From Streptomyces sp. KMM 9044 (lineage in GTDB: Bacteria > Actinomycetota > Actinomycetes > Streptomycetales > Streptomycetaceae): a stretch of 64,000 bases of DNA. Under the pieces are notes generated by a model. That model saw nothing but the letters and a program-made list of their open reading frames with translations, did no database searches and was not told the origin of the DNA. Of the stretch, positions 7,653-15,956 are shown in pieces. The position numbers were made by a program, and so were the translations under genes. The stretch is from the NCBI RefSeq assembly GCF_024701375.2, contig NZ_CP113910.1, positions 3,720,001-3,784,000 of the forward strand, written 5' to 3'. Within the stretch, counting starts at the first letter, position 1, and every line of letters begins with the position of its first letter.

Positions 7653-9131
7653 TCAGGTCTGCGCCATGTCCACGAAGCGGGAGTAGTGGCCCTGGAAGGC
7701 GACCGTGATGGTCGCCGTCGGGCCGTTTCGGTGCTTGGCCACGATCAGGTCGGCCTCGCCCGCGCGCGGGGACTCCTTCTCGTACGCGTCCTCGCGGTGC
7801 AACAGGATGACCATGTCTGCGTCCTGCTCGATGGAACCCGACTCACGCAGGTCGGAGACCATCGGCTTCTTGTCGGTTCGCTGCTCGGGGCCACGGTTGA
7901 GCTGGGAGAGCGCGATGACCGGGAGTTCCAGTTCCTTGGCGAGCAGCTTGAGGTTACGGGACATGTCCGAGACCTCCTGCTGACGGCTCTCCGCCCGCTT
8001 GGAACCGCCGGACTGCATCAGCTGGAGGTAGTCGATGACGACCAGCCTCAGGTCGTTACGCTGCTTCAGCCGACGGCACTTGGCGCGGATCTCCATCATC
8101 GACAGGTTCGGGGAGTCGTCGATGTAGAGCGGCGCCGCCGAAACGTCCGGCATCCGGCGTGCGAGGCGGGTCCAGTCCTCGTCGGTCATCGTGCCGGACC
8201 GCATGTGGTGCAGAGCGACCCTGGCCTCGGCGGACAGCAGGCGCATCGCGATCTCGTTGCGCCCCATCTCGAGTGAGAAGACCACACTCGGCAGGTTGTG
8301 CTTGATGGACGCGGCACGGGCGAAGTCCAGCGCGAGCGTCGACTTGCCCATCGCGGGGCGCGCGGCAATGACGATCATCTGCCCTGGATGCAGCCCATTG
8401 GTGAGCGAGTCGAAGTCCGTGAACCCCGTGGGCACACCGGTCATCTCACCGCTGCGCGAACCGATCGCCTCGATCTCGTCGAGCGCGCCCTCCATGATGT
8501 CGCCGAGCGGGAGGTAGTCCTCACTGGTGCGCTGTTCGGTGACGGCGTAGATTTCGGCCTGCGCACGATTGACGATCTCGTCGACGTCGTCGTCGGCCGC
8601 ATACCCCATCTGGGTGATGCGCGTACCGGCTTCGACCAGGCGGCGCAGCACGGCGCGCTCGTGCACGATCTCCGCGTAGTACGCCGCGTTGGCCGCCGTG
8701 GGCACCGTCTGGACGAGGGTGTGCAGATACGAGGCCCCGCCCACCTTGTTGATCTCACCGCGTTTGGTCAGCTCCGCGGCGATCGTGATGGGGTCGGCCG
8801 GCTCGCCCTTCGCATAGACGTCGAGGATGGCCGTGTAGACGGTTTCGTGAGCCGGTTTGTAGAAGTCGTGGCCCTTGAGGATCTCGACGACATCGGCGAT
8901 GGCGTCCTTGGACAGCAGCATGCCGCCCAGAACGGACTGCTCGGCCTCGAGGTCCTGCGGGGGCACCCGCTCGAAGGCGGAGCCCGTGCCCTCCCATCCG
9001 CCGGAGTCACGGCCGCGGTCGTGTTGCTCGTCGCGGCCCCGTCCCCCGTCCTCACGGCGCCGGGAGGCGGGCAGCCGATCACTGGGTCCACTGTCGGCCC
9101 ACGGGTCGTCCAAGGGCTCGGAAATGCTCAC
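7653..9131 (-). CDS. dnaB: Replicative DNA helicase DnaB
   Basis: 492 residues. The N-terminal helical domain starts FERVPPQDLEAEQSVLGGML, after an Arg/Asp-rich disordered leader of about 60 residues. The RecA-like C-terminal domain has Walker A ARPAMGKST (about 255-263), FSLEMGRNEIAMRLL, Walker B LRLVVIDYLQLM (about 364), and the DnaB motifs LNRGPEQRTDKKP and SDLRESGSIEQDADM. No intein is present. I choose the GTG at 9131 because GGAGGTGG lies six bases upstream; an in-frame ATG at 9170 would add 13 residues. DnaB unwinds DNA at the fork; its loader candidate is the DciA-like gene at 50927. The gene reads away from oriC toward the degraded transposon that abuts its 3' end. Confidence 0.97.
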   Translation of the reverse strand: MSISEPLDDPWADSGPSDRLPASRRREDGGRGRDEQHDRGRDSGGWEGTGSAFERVPPQDLEAEQSVLGGMLLSKDAIADVVEILKGHDFYKPAHETVYTAILDVYAKGEPADPITIAAELTKRGEINKVGGASYLHTLVQTVPTAANAAYYAEIVHERAVLRRLVEAGTRITQMGYAADDDVDEIVNRAQAEIYAVTEQRTSEDYLPLGDIMEGALDEIEAIGSRSGEMTGVPTGFTDFDSLTNGLHPGQMIVIAARPAMGKSTLALDFARAASIKHNLPSVVFSLEMGRNEIAMRLLSAEARVALHHMRSGTMTDEDWTRLARRMPDVSAAPLYIDDSPNLSMMEIRAKCRRLKQRNDLRLVVIDYLQLMQSGGSKRAESRQQEVSDMSRNLKLLAKELELPVIALSQLNRGPEQRTDKKPMVSDLRESGSIEQDADMVILLHREDAYEKESPRAGEADLIVAKHRNGPTATITVAFQGHYSRFVDMAQT

Positions 9132-9314
9132 CGAGCCACCTCCTCCCGTCCGCCGAGCGGACCTCGCCATGCCCCTCTTTTTCTACGGCACGGCACTGAC
9201 AAATAGGACGCCCGACTCCGGTTGCCACGCGCCGGTTTTGCGACCTTTTGGAAACCGGCGGACGGAGCATGTGCCGGACCACCGTAGGCCCCTCCGCACC
9301 GTCAGCCAATCTGG

Positions 9315-9577
9315 TTATCCACAGGCCATGTGGACGACCGGCCCAATGCTGTGGAGAAGTCCACCAAACCTGTGCACGACCCGGTGGACAGCCCTGTGAA
9401 CAAGACCCACATCGATCCGCGACAAGGGACCTGACCTGGCATTTCATCGTCCACCGCCTGTGCAGAACAAAAACTTTCCCTATCGGCCCAAGTTCTCTTC
9501 AGGTGCCGTATGCAAGCACACACCCTGCGCCATCACGTAAGGGTCTATAGAGCATTGCATCTCTTACCTGTGGACGA
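9315..9577. promoter_or_regulatory. DnaA-box cluster in the dnaB / MATE intergenic region
   Basis: The 460-bp gap between dnaB and the MATE gene holds a perfect TTATCCACA at 9315-9323 and near matches on the other strand to TGTGGACAA: TGTGGACGA at 9329-9337 and again at 9569-9577, TGTGGAGAA at 9350-9358 and TGTGAACAA at 9395-9403 (each one mismatch), plus TGTGCACGA at 9371-9379 (two). The promoters of both divergent genes must also lie here. Known: S. coelicolor has DnaA-box clusters outside oriC that titrate DnaA; whether this corresponds to one of them cannot be told from sequence. Confidence 0.6.
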
Positions 9578-9591
9578 TTAGATTGGTGCAC

Positions 9592-10929
9592 ATGACACAG
9601 GCCCCCGCGCGCCCTCGAGCCGTCCGACGGCAGCACGACCGCGAGATCGTCATGCTGGCCGTACCGGCCTTCGGCGCCCTCGTCGCCGAACCCCTCTTCG
9701 TCATGGCAGACAGCGCCATCGTCGGCCGTCTCGGCACAGCGCAGCTCGCCGGACTCGGCGTCGCCTCGGCCCTCCTGATGACCGCCGTCAGTGTCTTTGT
9801 CTTCCTCGCCTACGCCACCACGGCCGCCGTCGCCCGTCGAGTAGGTGCCGGCGACCTCCCCTCAGCCGTCCGTCAGGGCATACACGGAATCTGGCTTGCC
9901 CTCTTCCTCGGTGCCGGTGTCGTCGCCGTGGTCCTGCCCACGGCGCCCGCCCTTGTGGATCTGTTCGGCGCCTCGGACACCGCGACCCCCTATGCGATCA
10001 CTTACCTGCGTATTTCCTCCCTCGGCATACCAGCCATGCTGATTGTGCTCGCCTCGACCGGTGTTCTCCGCGGACTGCAGGACACCAGGACCCCCCTCTA
10101 CGTCGCCGTCGGCGGTTTCGCCGCCAACGGCGTTCTCAATGTCGCGCTCGTCTACGGCGCCGGTTTCGGTATCGCGGGCTCCGCCTGGGGCACGTTCATC
10201 GCCCAGTGGGGCATGGCCGCTGTCTATCTGATCGTGGTGCTGAGGGGCGCGCGCAAGCACGGCGCCTCGCTACGCCCGGACCTCACGGGGATCAGATCCT
10301 CTGCCCAGGCCGGCGCACCCTTGCTGGTACGGACCCTCTCACTCAGGGCCATCCTGATGATCGCCACCGCCGTCGCCGCCCGAATGGGGGATTCCGACAT
10401 CGCGGCTCACCAGATCGTCCTCTCCCTGTGGAGCCTGCTCGCCTTCGCGCTGGACGCCATAGCGATCGCCGGGCAGGCCATCATCGGCCGCTACCTGGGA
10501 GCTGGGGATGCCCAGAGCGCCCGCCAGGTGTGCCGTCGCATGGTGGAGTGGGGCTTCGCGGTCGGGGCCGTCCTCGGAGTACTCGTGGTGCTCACCCGGC
10601 CAGTCTTCCTGCCTCTGTTCACCAGCGATTCCACGGTCATGGACACGGCGCTGCCGACTCTGGTGATCGTCGCGTTGTCCCAGCCGATCTCCGGCATCGT
10701 CTTCGTTCTGGACGGGGTGCTGATGGGTGCGGGCGACGGGCCGTATCTGGCATGGGCGATGCTGATCACCCTGGCGGTCTTCACTCCGTTCGCTCTACTG
10801 GTCCCGGTGTTCGGAGGTGGGCTCACCGCGCTGTGGGGCACGATGGCGCTCATGATGAGCGTTCGGCTGCTGTCCCTGTGGTTCCGGACCCGCTCGGGCC
10901 GCTGGGTCGTCACCGGCGCCACACGCTGA
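9592..10929 (+). CDS. MATE family efflux transporter (DinF/NorM-like)
   Basis: About 445 residues with roughly twelve hydrophobic segments and two MatE repeats. The first opens REIVMLAVPAFGALVAEPLFVMADSAIVGRLG, whose VP-AFG-L--P-F...D signature is typical of the DinF branch; the second opens at about residue 240 (AGAPLLVRTLSLRAILM). It would export cationic compounds or metabolites using an ion gradient in the cytoplasmic membrane; the substrate cannot be predicted. TTG (9583), GTG (9586) and ATG (9592) are all in frame and no Shine-Dalgarno is visible, so the message may be leaderless. It is divergent from dnaB and convergent with rplI. Confidence 0.88.
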   Translation: MTQAPARPRAVRRQHDREIVMLAVPAFGALVAEPLFVMADSAIVGRLGTAQLAGLGVASALLMTAVSVFVFLAYATTAAVARRVGAGDLPSAVRQGIHGIWLALFLGAGVVAVVLPTAPALVDLFGASDTATPYAITYLRISSLGIPAMLIVLASTGVLRGLQDTRTPLYVAVGGFAANGVLNVALVYGAGFGIAGSAWGTFIAQWGMAAVYLIVVLRGARKHGASLRPDLTGIRSSAQAGAPLLVRTLSLRAILMIATAVAARMGDSDIAAHQIVLSLWSLLAFALDAIAIAGQAIIGRYLGAGDAQSARQVCRRMVEWGFAVGAVLGVLVVLTRPVFLPLFTSDSTVMDTALPTLVIVALSQPISGIVFVLDGVLMGAGDGPYLAWAMLITLAVFTPFALLVPVFGGGLTALWGTMALMMSVRLLSLWFRTRSGRWVVTGATR

Positions 10930-10931
10930 CT

Positions 10932-10945
10932 GTTTCACGTGGAAC
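10932..10945. promoter_or_regulatory. parS-like site with one mismatch
   Basis: GTTTCACGTGGAAC differs from the parS consensus GTTTCACGTGAAAC at one position. It starts three bases after the MATE stop codon and lies six bases from a perfect parS, so the two form a tandem ParB target in a convergent-gene junction. Confidence 0.6.
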
Positions 10946-10950
10946 CCCGC

Positions 10951-10964
10951 GTTTCACGTGAAAC
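10951..10964. promoter_or_regulatory. parS centromere site (perfect)
   Basis: Exact 14-bp palindrome GTTTCACGTGAAAC, the binding and CTP-loading site of ParB. It is intergenic, between the convergent MATE and rplI genes, directly before their shared terminator hairpin. Confidence 0.92.
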
Positions 10965-10967
10965 GGC

Positions 10968-11001
10968 GATGGGGCCGCCCCCTGAAAGGCGCGACCCCAT
11001 C
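10968..11001. terminator. Bidirectional terminator between MATE gene and rplI
   Basis: GATGGGG at 10968-10974 pairs with CCCCATC at 10995-11001, extended inward by further G-C pairs around a CTGAAAGG loop. It lies between two convergent genes and can serve both. Confidence 0.6.
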
Positions 11002-11022
11002 CCACTGCTACAACGAACAGAC

Positions 11023-11469
11023 TTACTCCGGGACAACCTCGAGGTCGACCTTGGCGGCGACCTCGGGGTGCAGACGCACGAACGTCTCGTGGGCGCCGAG
11101 GGTCTTGATCGGCGCACCGAGCTCGATGCGACGCTTGTCGACCTGGGGACCGCCAGCGGCCTTGATCGCGGAAGCGATGTCGGCCGGCGTGACGGAACCG
11201 AAGAGACGACCGGCGTTGCCAGAGCGGACCGCGAGGCGAACCTTGACGCCCTCGAGCTGAGCCTTCACCTGGTTGGCCTGCTCGATGGTCTGGATCTCGT
11301 GGATCTTGCGAGCGCGACGGATCTGCTCGACGTCCTTCTCGCCACCCTTGGTCCAGCGGATCGCGAGCTTCCGCGGAACCAGGTAGTTGCGAGCGTAACC
11401 GTCCTTGACGTCGACGACGTCACCCGCGGCACCGAGGCCGGAGACCTCGTGGGTGAGGATGATCTTCAT
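11023..11469 (-). CDS. rplI: 50S ribosomal protein L9
   Basis: 148 residues, the normal length. The N-terminal domain [33 protein letters not shown] is the L9 signature, followed by the long connecting helix ([21 protein letters not shown]) and the C-terminal RNA-binding domain ([13 protein letters not shown]). It is the last gene of the rpsF-ssb-rpsR-rplI operon, 18 bp after rpsR, and binds 23S rRNA near the L1 stalk. Confidence 0.98.
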   Translation of the reverse strand: MKIILTHEVSGLGAAGDVVDVKDGYARNYLVPRKLAIRWTKGGEKDVEQIRRARKIHEIQTIEQANQVKAQLEGVKVRLAVRSGNAGRLFGSVTPADIASAIKAAGGPQVDKRRIELGAPIKTLGAHETFVRLHPEVAAKVDLEVVPE

Positions 11470-11487
11470 GAGTCGGTCACCCTTCCC

Positions 11488-11724
11488 TTATCGCGCGGTG
11501 GAGGTGTAGGGCAGCAGCGCCATCTCACGGCTGTTCTTGACGGCCGTGGCGACGTCACGCTGGTGCTGGGTGCAGTTGCCGGTCACACGACGGGCACGGA
11601 TCTTGCCGCGGTCGGAAATGAACTTCCGCAGCATGTTCGTGTCCTTGTAGTCCACGTACGTGACCTTGTCCTTGCAGAATGCGCAGACCTTCTTCTTCGG
11701 CTTGCGCACAGGCGGCTTCGCCAT
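11488..11724 (-). CDS. rpsR: 30S ribosomal protein S18
   Basis: 78 residues, full length, with a basic N-terminus ([12 protein letters not shown]), the CAFCKD motif and [27 protein letters not shown]. The CxxC plus a later Cys marks a metal-binding-type paralogue rather than the Cys-free, zinc-independent form many Streptomyces also carry elsewhere. It pairs with S6 (rpsF, same operon) on the platform of the 30S subunit. Confidence 0.98.
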   Translation of the reverse strand: MAKPPVRKPKKKVCAFCKDKVTYVDYKDTNMLRKFISDRGKIRARRVTGNCTQHQRDVATAVKNSREMALLPYTSTAR

Positions 11725-11766
11725 GATGTATCTCCTGTGTGATCAAGAAGTGTGGTGCGGCCCCAC

Positions 11767-12366
11767 CTAGAAGGGGGGCTCGTCCGAGTAGCCGCCACCA
11801 CTGCCGCTGCCGCTGCCGCTGGAGCCTCCGCCCCAGCCGCCGCCACCCTGGCCGCCGCCCTGCTGGCCACCGGCAGGAGCGCCGGATGCCCAGGGGTCGT
11901 CGGCCGGAGTGCCGCCGCCCTGCTGGCCACCACCGGGGCTTCCGCCCCAGCCGCCGCCACCCTGGCCGCCGCCACCGCCGTAACCACCCTGGCCACCGCG
12001 GCCGGTGGTCTTGGTGACCTTGGCCGTGGCGTTGCGCAGGCTGGCGCCGACTTCCTCGACGTCCAGTTCGTAGACCGTACGCTTGACGCCCTCCCGGTCC
12101 TCGTAGGACCGCTGCTTCAGCCGGCCCTGCACGACGACGCGCATGCCTCGCTGGAGCGACTCGGCGACGTTCTCCGCCGCCTGACGCCAGACCGAGCAGG
12201 TCAGGAACAGGCTTTCGCCGTCCTTCCACTCGTTCGTCTGGCGGTCGAAGGTGCGGGGAGTCGATGCGACACGGAACTTCGCGACGGCCGCACCGGACGG
12301 GGTGAAGCGCAGCTCGGGGTCATCGACAAGGTTGCCGACGACCGTGATGACGGTCTCGCCTGCCAT
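11767..12366 (-). CDS. ssb: Single-stranded DNA-binding protein
   Basis: 199 residues. The OB fold occupies about residues 1-120 ([25 protein letters not shown].. [30 protein letters not shown]). A glycine-rich linker of repeated QGGGGWGG units follows, and an acidic tip DEPPF ends the protein, the docking peptide for RecO, helicases and other partners. It lies between rpsF and rpsR, the standard S6-SSB-S18 arrangement, and protects single-stranded DNA at forks. The long Gly-rich, low-complexity linker is normal for actinomycete SsbA. Confidence 0.98.
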   Translation of the reverse strand: MAGETVITVVGNLVDDPELRFTPSGAAVAKFRVASTPRTFDRQTNEWKDGESLFLTCSVWRQAAENVAESLQRGMRVVVQGRLKQRSYEDREGVKRTVYELDVEEVGASLRNATAKVTKTTGRGGQGGYGGGGGQGGGGWGGSPGGGQQGGGTPADDPWASGAPAGGQQGGGQGGGGWGGGSSGSGSGSGGGYSDEPPF

Positions 12367-12443
12367 GGGGGAACCTCTCGGCGGGTTTGCTGCTGGCTGC
12401 TTGTACTGCTACTCGGATCCCGAGACCAGCTGAGCGAAAAGGC

Positions 12444-12734
12444 TCAGTGGTTCTCGGGGCGGAGGACCTTGGTCCGGAGGACCGACTCGTTCAGGTTCAT
12501 CTGGCGGTCGAGCTCCTTGACGACCGCAGGCTCGGCCTGGAGGTCGATGACCGAGTAGATGCCCTCGGGCTTCTTCTTGATCTCGTACGAGAGACGACGA
12601 CGGCCCCAGGTGTCGACCTTCTCGACCTTTCCGCCGCCGTCACGGACGACAGAGAGGAAGTTCTCGATCAGCGGGGAGACAGCACGCTCCTCGAGATCGG
12701 GGTCGAGGATGACCATCACCTCGTAGTGACGCAT
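12444..12734 (-). CDS. rpsF: 30S ribosomal protein S6
   Basis: 96 residues: [21 protein letters not shown], then [23 protein letters not shown] and [19 protein letters not shown], the full S6 fold. The start at 12734 is fixed by AAAGGAGGTG seven bases upstream; in-frame codons further up have no such signal. First gene of the S6-SSB-S18-L9 operon, whose promoter lies in the 319-bp gap shared with the divergent gene at 13054. Confidence 0.98.
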   Translation of the reverse strand: MRHYEVMVILDPDLEERAVSPLIENFLSVVRDGGGKVEKVDTWGRRRLSYEIKKKPEGIYSVIDLQAEPAVVKELDRQMNLNESVLRTKVLRPENH

Positions 12735-13053
12735 GTGGAACCCACCTCCTTTGGACTCAGCGGCCACGGTCGTTCCGTGGCAGGAGGGTCGTGATGCGTT
12801 GCGCAACGATGCCTGTCAGTAGAACAGCCGCCACTGACAATCGAGGTCGAGCGGCGGTTTCTCCAGGTCGGCCGGGGCGGGCCTGTGACCCTGTCCTGAA
12901 CGTAACTGGATCTGCCCGAACAGACACCGGTGCAGACGGTACAGAGTACCCGCACAGCGGCTTCCGGTTGAAATCCGTCCCGCAAGCCCGTCAGTCTGTA
13001 CACATCGGGGGTGTATGGCGCTACGATGCGCCGTCTTTCGCAGGAGGTGCCCC
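12735..13053. other. Divergent intergenic region, rpsF operon / membrane gene
   Basis: 319 bp without a credible gene. It must hold the promoters for the rpsF operon and the 13054 gene. The only distinct element is a 12-bp palindrome CGTTGCGCAACG at 12797-12808, about 63 bp upstream of rpsF, of unknown meaning. Confidence 0.4.
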
Positions 13054-13368
13054 ATGGCACAGGCATTGCGACCCAACACCGCCGGAGGCCTTTTCGCCAC
13101 GGACGGCAAACCCCACCCTGTCCAGGACACCCTGCTCGCGGTGACCCTGGTGCTGGGGGTCACGTCTCTCGTCACCGCGATGTTCCACCACCTGCACCTG
13201 CTCAGCTCCTGGACCGGCCTGGTGGGCATCCTCACCGGCGCGTACGGCCAGTGGATCTCGGAGACGACGCGGGAGCGCTTCGGCCTGATCCTGGGACTGG
13301 GCGCCGCAGCGATCGGTTTCTTCCTCGGCATGTCGCACGGCGGCCTGTTCGGCGGGGTCGTCGACTAG
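13054..13368 (+). CDS. Conserved small membrane protein
   Basis: 104 residues with three hydrophobic segments (DTLLAVTLVLGVTSLVTAMF, LSSWTGLVGILTGAYG, GLILGLGAAAIGFFLGMSHG). The start is supported by CAGGAGGTG nine bases upstream. It is conserved at this position in Streptomyces, between rpsF and femX, but its function is unknown. The hydrophilic loop WISETTRERFG would face one side between the second and third segments. No enzyme motif is visible. Confidence 0.8.
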   Translation: MAQALRPNTAGGLFATDGKPHPVQDTLLAVTLVLGVTSLVTAMFHHLHLLSSWTGLVGILTGAYGQWISETTRERFGLILGLGAAAIGFFLGMSHGGLFGGVVD

Positions 13369-13552
13369 GGCCTGTCCGGCGGACCATTCCGTCGGGCGTC
13401 TCCTCCCGCATACCGTGGAGCGCCCCGGCCGTGACGGGCCGGGGCGCAGGTCCCGTGTGCCCAACCGGGGCGCCCCCACGGCGCAGTAGGCTTCGCGCGA
13501 GAGCCGGAGCCCCTGAACCCATGGGGACACACCAGCCCGAGGAGCGCCCCGA

Positions 13553-14674
13553 ATGAGCCTGACCCTGAGGACCATCAGCCGAGAGCAGCATCTGGCCTAC
13601 ATCCAGAGCCTGCCGTCGGCGAGCCACATGCAGGTCCCTGCCTGGTCGGACGTCAAGGCTGAGTGGCGCGCGGAGAACCTCGGCTGGTTCGACGACCGGA
13701 CCGGTGAGATCGTCGGCGCAGGCCTCGTCCTCTACCGGCAACTCCCCAAGATCAAGCGCTACCTGGCCTATCTTCCCGAAGGCCCGGTCATCAACTGGTT
13801 CGCGCCAAATCTTCAGGAGTGGATCGAGCCGATGCTCGCGCATCTGAAGCAGCAGGGCGCGTTCTCGGTGAAGATGGGCCCGCCGGTGATCATCCGGCGC
13901 TGGGAGGCGACGACCATCAAGAAGGGGATCCAGGATCCGGACGTGAAGCGTCTGCGCGATCTGGAGGCCGACTTCATCGAGTCCCGTGCCTTCGAGGTCT
14001 CCGACAAGCTGCGCCGTATGGGATGGCAGCAGGGCGAGGACGGCGGGGCCGGCTTCGGCGACGTACAGCCCCGCTACGTCTACCAGGTGCCGCTGGCGAA
14101 CCGCTCCCTGGAAGAGGTCCACAAGAACTTCAACCAGCTGTGGCGCCGTAACATCAAGAAGGCCGAGAAGGCCGGTGTCGAGGTCGTCCAGGGCGGTTAC
14201 GACGACCTGGACGAGTGGCAGCGACTGTACGAGATCACCGCCGTGCGCGACCATTTCCGGCCACGTCCGCTGTCGTACTTCCAGCGCATGTGGACCGCCC
14301 TCAACACCGAGGACCCCAACCGCATGCGGCTGTATTTCGCCCGGCACAACGGCGTCAACCTGTCGGCGGCGACGATGCTGATCGTCGGAGGTCACGTCTG
14401 GTACTCCTACGGCGCCTCCGACAACATCGGCCGTGAGGTCCGTCCCTCGAACGCGATGCAGTGGCGGATGCTGCGCGACGCCTACGCGCTCGGCGCCACC
14501 GTCTACGACCTGCGTGGCATCTCCGACTCGCTGGACGAGACCGACCACCTCTTCGGCCTGATCCAGTTCAAGGTCGGCACGGGCGGCCAGGCCGCCGAAT
14601 ACCTCGGTGAGTGGGACTTCCCGCTGAACAAGCTGCTCCACAAGGCGCTCGACATCTACATGTCGCGCCGCTGA
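13553..14674 (+). CDS. femX: FemX-like peptidoglycan bridge aminoacyltransferase
   Basis: 373 residues of the FemABX (GNAT-fold) family. Visible: SASHMQVPAWSDVKAEW near the start, PEGPVINW (about 75-82), FNQLWRRNIKKAEKAGVEV (about 195-213), and ILDP-type C-terminal YDLRGISDSLDETDHLFGLIQFKVGTGGQAAEYLGEWDFPLN, the last being highly diagnostic. FemX adds the first glycine from Gly-tRNA to lipid II in Streptomyces-type LL-Dap walls. It is followed 52 bp later by an alanine-racemase-like gene on the same strand, so the two may be cotranscribed and act on the stem peptide. Confidence 0.9.
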   Translation: MSLTLRTISREQHLAYIQSLPSASHMQVPAWSDVKAEWRAENLGWFDDRTGEIVGAGLVLYRQLPKIKRYLAYLPEGPVINWFAPNLQEWIEPMLAHLKQQGAFSVKMGPPVIIRRWEATTIKKGIQDPDVKRLRDLEADFIESRAFEVSDKLRRMGWQQGEDGGAGFGDVQPRYVYQVPLANRSLEEVHKNFNQLWRRNIKKAEKAGVEVVQGGYDDLDEWQRLYEITAVRDHFRPRPLSYFQRMWTALNTEDPNRMRLYFARHNGVNLSAATMLIVGGHVWYSYGASDNIGREVRPSNAMQWRMLRDAYALGATVYDLRGISDSLDETDHLFGLIQFKVGTGGQAAEYLGEWDFPLNKLLHKALDIYMSRR

Positions 14675-14726
14675 TCCCGGCTCCCTCCGACACACCACAG
14701 CCACGAGAAAGGTTCCAGGTCCGGCC

Positions 14727-15758
14727 ATGGCGCTCACGCTCTACGTCGACACCGCGCGCTGGCGGGCGCATCACAAGCACATGCAGCAGCAGTTCCCGGG
14801 GCTCGTCCCAGTCTGCAAGGGCAACGGCTACGGCTTCGGGCACGAGCGGCTGGCCGAGGAGGCCACCCGGCTGGGCTCGGACGTCCTCGCTGTCGGCACG
14901 ACGTACGAGGCCGCGCGGATCAAGGACTGGTTCGGCGGCGATCTGCTCGTGCTGACGCCGTACCGGCGCGGCGAGGAGCCCGTCCCCCTCCCCGACCGGG
15001 TCGTCCGCTCGGTTTCGTCGATCGACGGTGTGTACGGCCTGGTCGGCGCCCGGGTGGTCATCGAGGTGATGTCCTCGATGAAGCGGCACGGCGTCAGCGA
15101 GCAGGATCTGCCCCAGTTGCACTCCGCCATAGAGAACGTCCGGCTCGAGGGTTTCGCGATCCACCTGCCCCTGGACCGCACCGACGGCTCGGACGCCGTC
15201 GAGGAGGTCATCGGCTGGATGGACCGGCTGCGGGCAGCCCGTCTTCCGCTGCACACCATGTTCGTCAGCCACCTCAAGGCCGAGGAACTCGCCCGGCTGC
15301 AGCAGCAGTTCCCTCAGACGCGGTTCCGCGCCCGGATCGGTACGCGGCTGTGGCTGGGGGACCACGAGGCCACCGAGTACCGCGGTGCCGTCCTGGATGT
15401 CACGCGCATAGCCAAGGGCGAGAGGTTCGGATACCGGCAGCAGAAGGCCGCCTCCGACGGCTTCCTGGTGGTCGTGGCGGGCGGTACGTCGCACGGGGTG
15501 GGTCTGGAGGCCCCCAAGGCTCTGCACGGCGTCATGCCGCGTGCCAAGGGCGTTGCCCGTGCCGGACTGGCCACGGTGAACAGGAACCTCTCCCCCTTCG
15601 TCTGGGCCGGGAAGCAGCGCTGGTTCGCCGAACCGCCGCACATGCAGGTGTCGATTCTGTTCGTGCCCGTGGAGGCACCGGAACCGCAGGTCGGTGAGGA
15701 GTTGGTGGCCCACCTGCGGCACACCACCACGCAGTTCGACCGGGCCCTGGACCGCTGA
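14727..15758 (+). CDS. Alanine racemase family PLP protein
   Basis: 343 residues with an alanine-racemase N-terminal TIM barrel: LYVDTARWRAHHKHM, then VCKGNGYGFGHERLA, where Lys31 occupies the PLP-Schiff-base position of VVKANAYGHG in Alr. The barrel strands continue to RARIGTRLWLGD, and a shortened C-terminal beta domain follows. The second catalytic Tyr region of Alr is not clear, so racemase activity is uncertain. The start has AGAAAGG upstream. Its position behind femX suggests an amino-acid or peptidoglycan-precursor role. Other fold-III enzymes are possible. Confidence 0.78.
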   Translation: MALTLYVDTARWRAHHKHMQQQFPGLVPVCKGNGYGFGHERLAEEATRLGSDVLAVGTTYEAARIKDWFGGDLLVLTPYRRGEEPVPLPDRVVRSVSSIDGVYGLVGARVVIEVMSSMKRHGVSEQDLPQLHSAIENVRLEGFAIHLPLDRTDGSDAVEEVIGWMDRLRAARLPLHTMFVSHLKAEELARLQQQFPQTRFRARIGTRLWLGDHEATEYRGAVLDVTRIAKGERFGYRQQKAASDGFLVVVAGGTSHGVGLEAPKALHGVMPRAKGVARAGLATVNRNLSPFVWAGKQRWFAEPPHMQVSILFVPVEAPEPQVGEELVAHLRHTTTQFDRALDR

Positions 15759-15836
15759 ACGGTACGCGGCACGGCGAAGACGGAGCGGGCGGGGACGACA
15801 ACAGAGGCGGCGCCTGAGCAGGGGTCGGCACAACGA

Positions 15837-15873
15837 GAAGGGCCGTGCACGGTGCTCCCGTGCACGGCCCTTC
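15837..15873. terminator. Bidirectional terminator, 16-bp stem
   Basis: Perfect arms 15837-15852 and 15858-15873 around the loop TGCTC. It lies between the convergent alanine-racemase-like and GT87 genes. Confidence 0.85.
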
Positions 15874-15956
15874 CCCTGCTTCTCACCAGCATCCGGGGTG
15901 ATCTGCCACCGAACCGGTCGCCTTTCCGGCTGCCCGCCCGTCCGCTGGCCGTTCGC

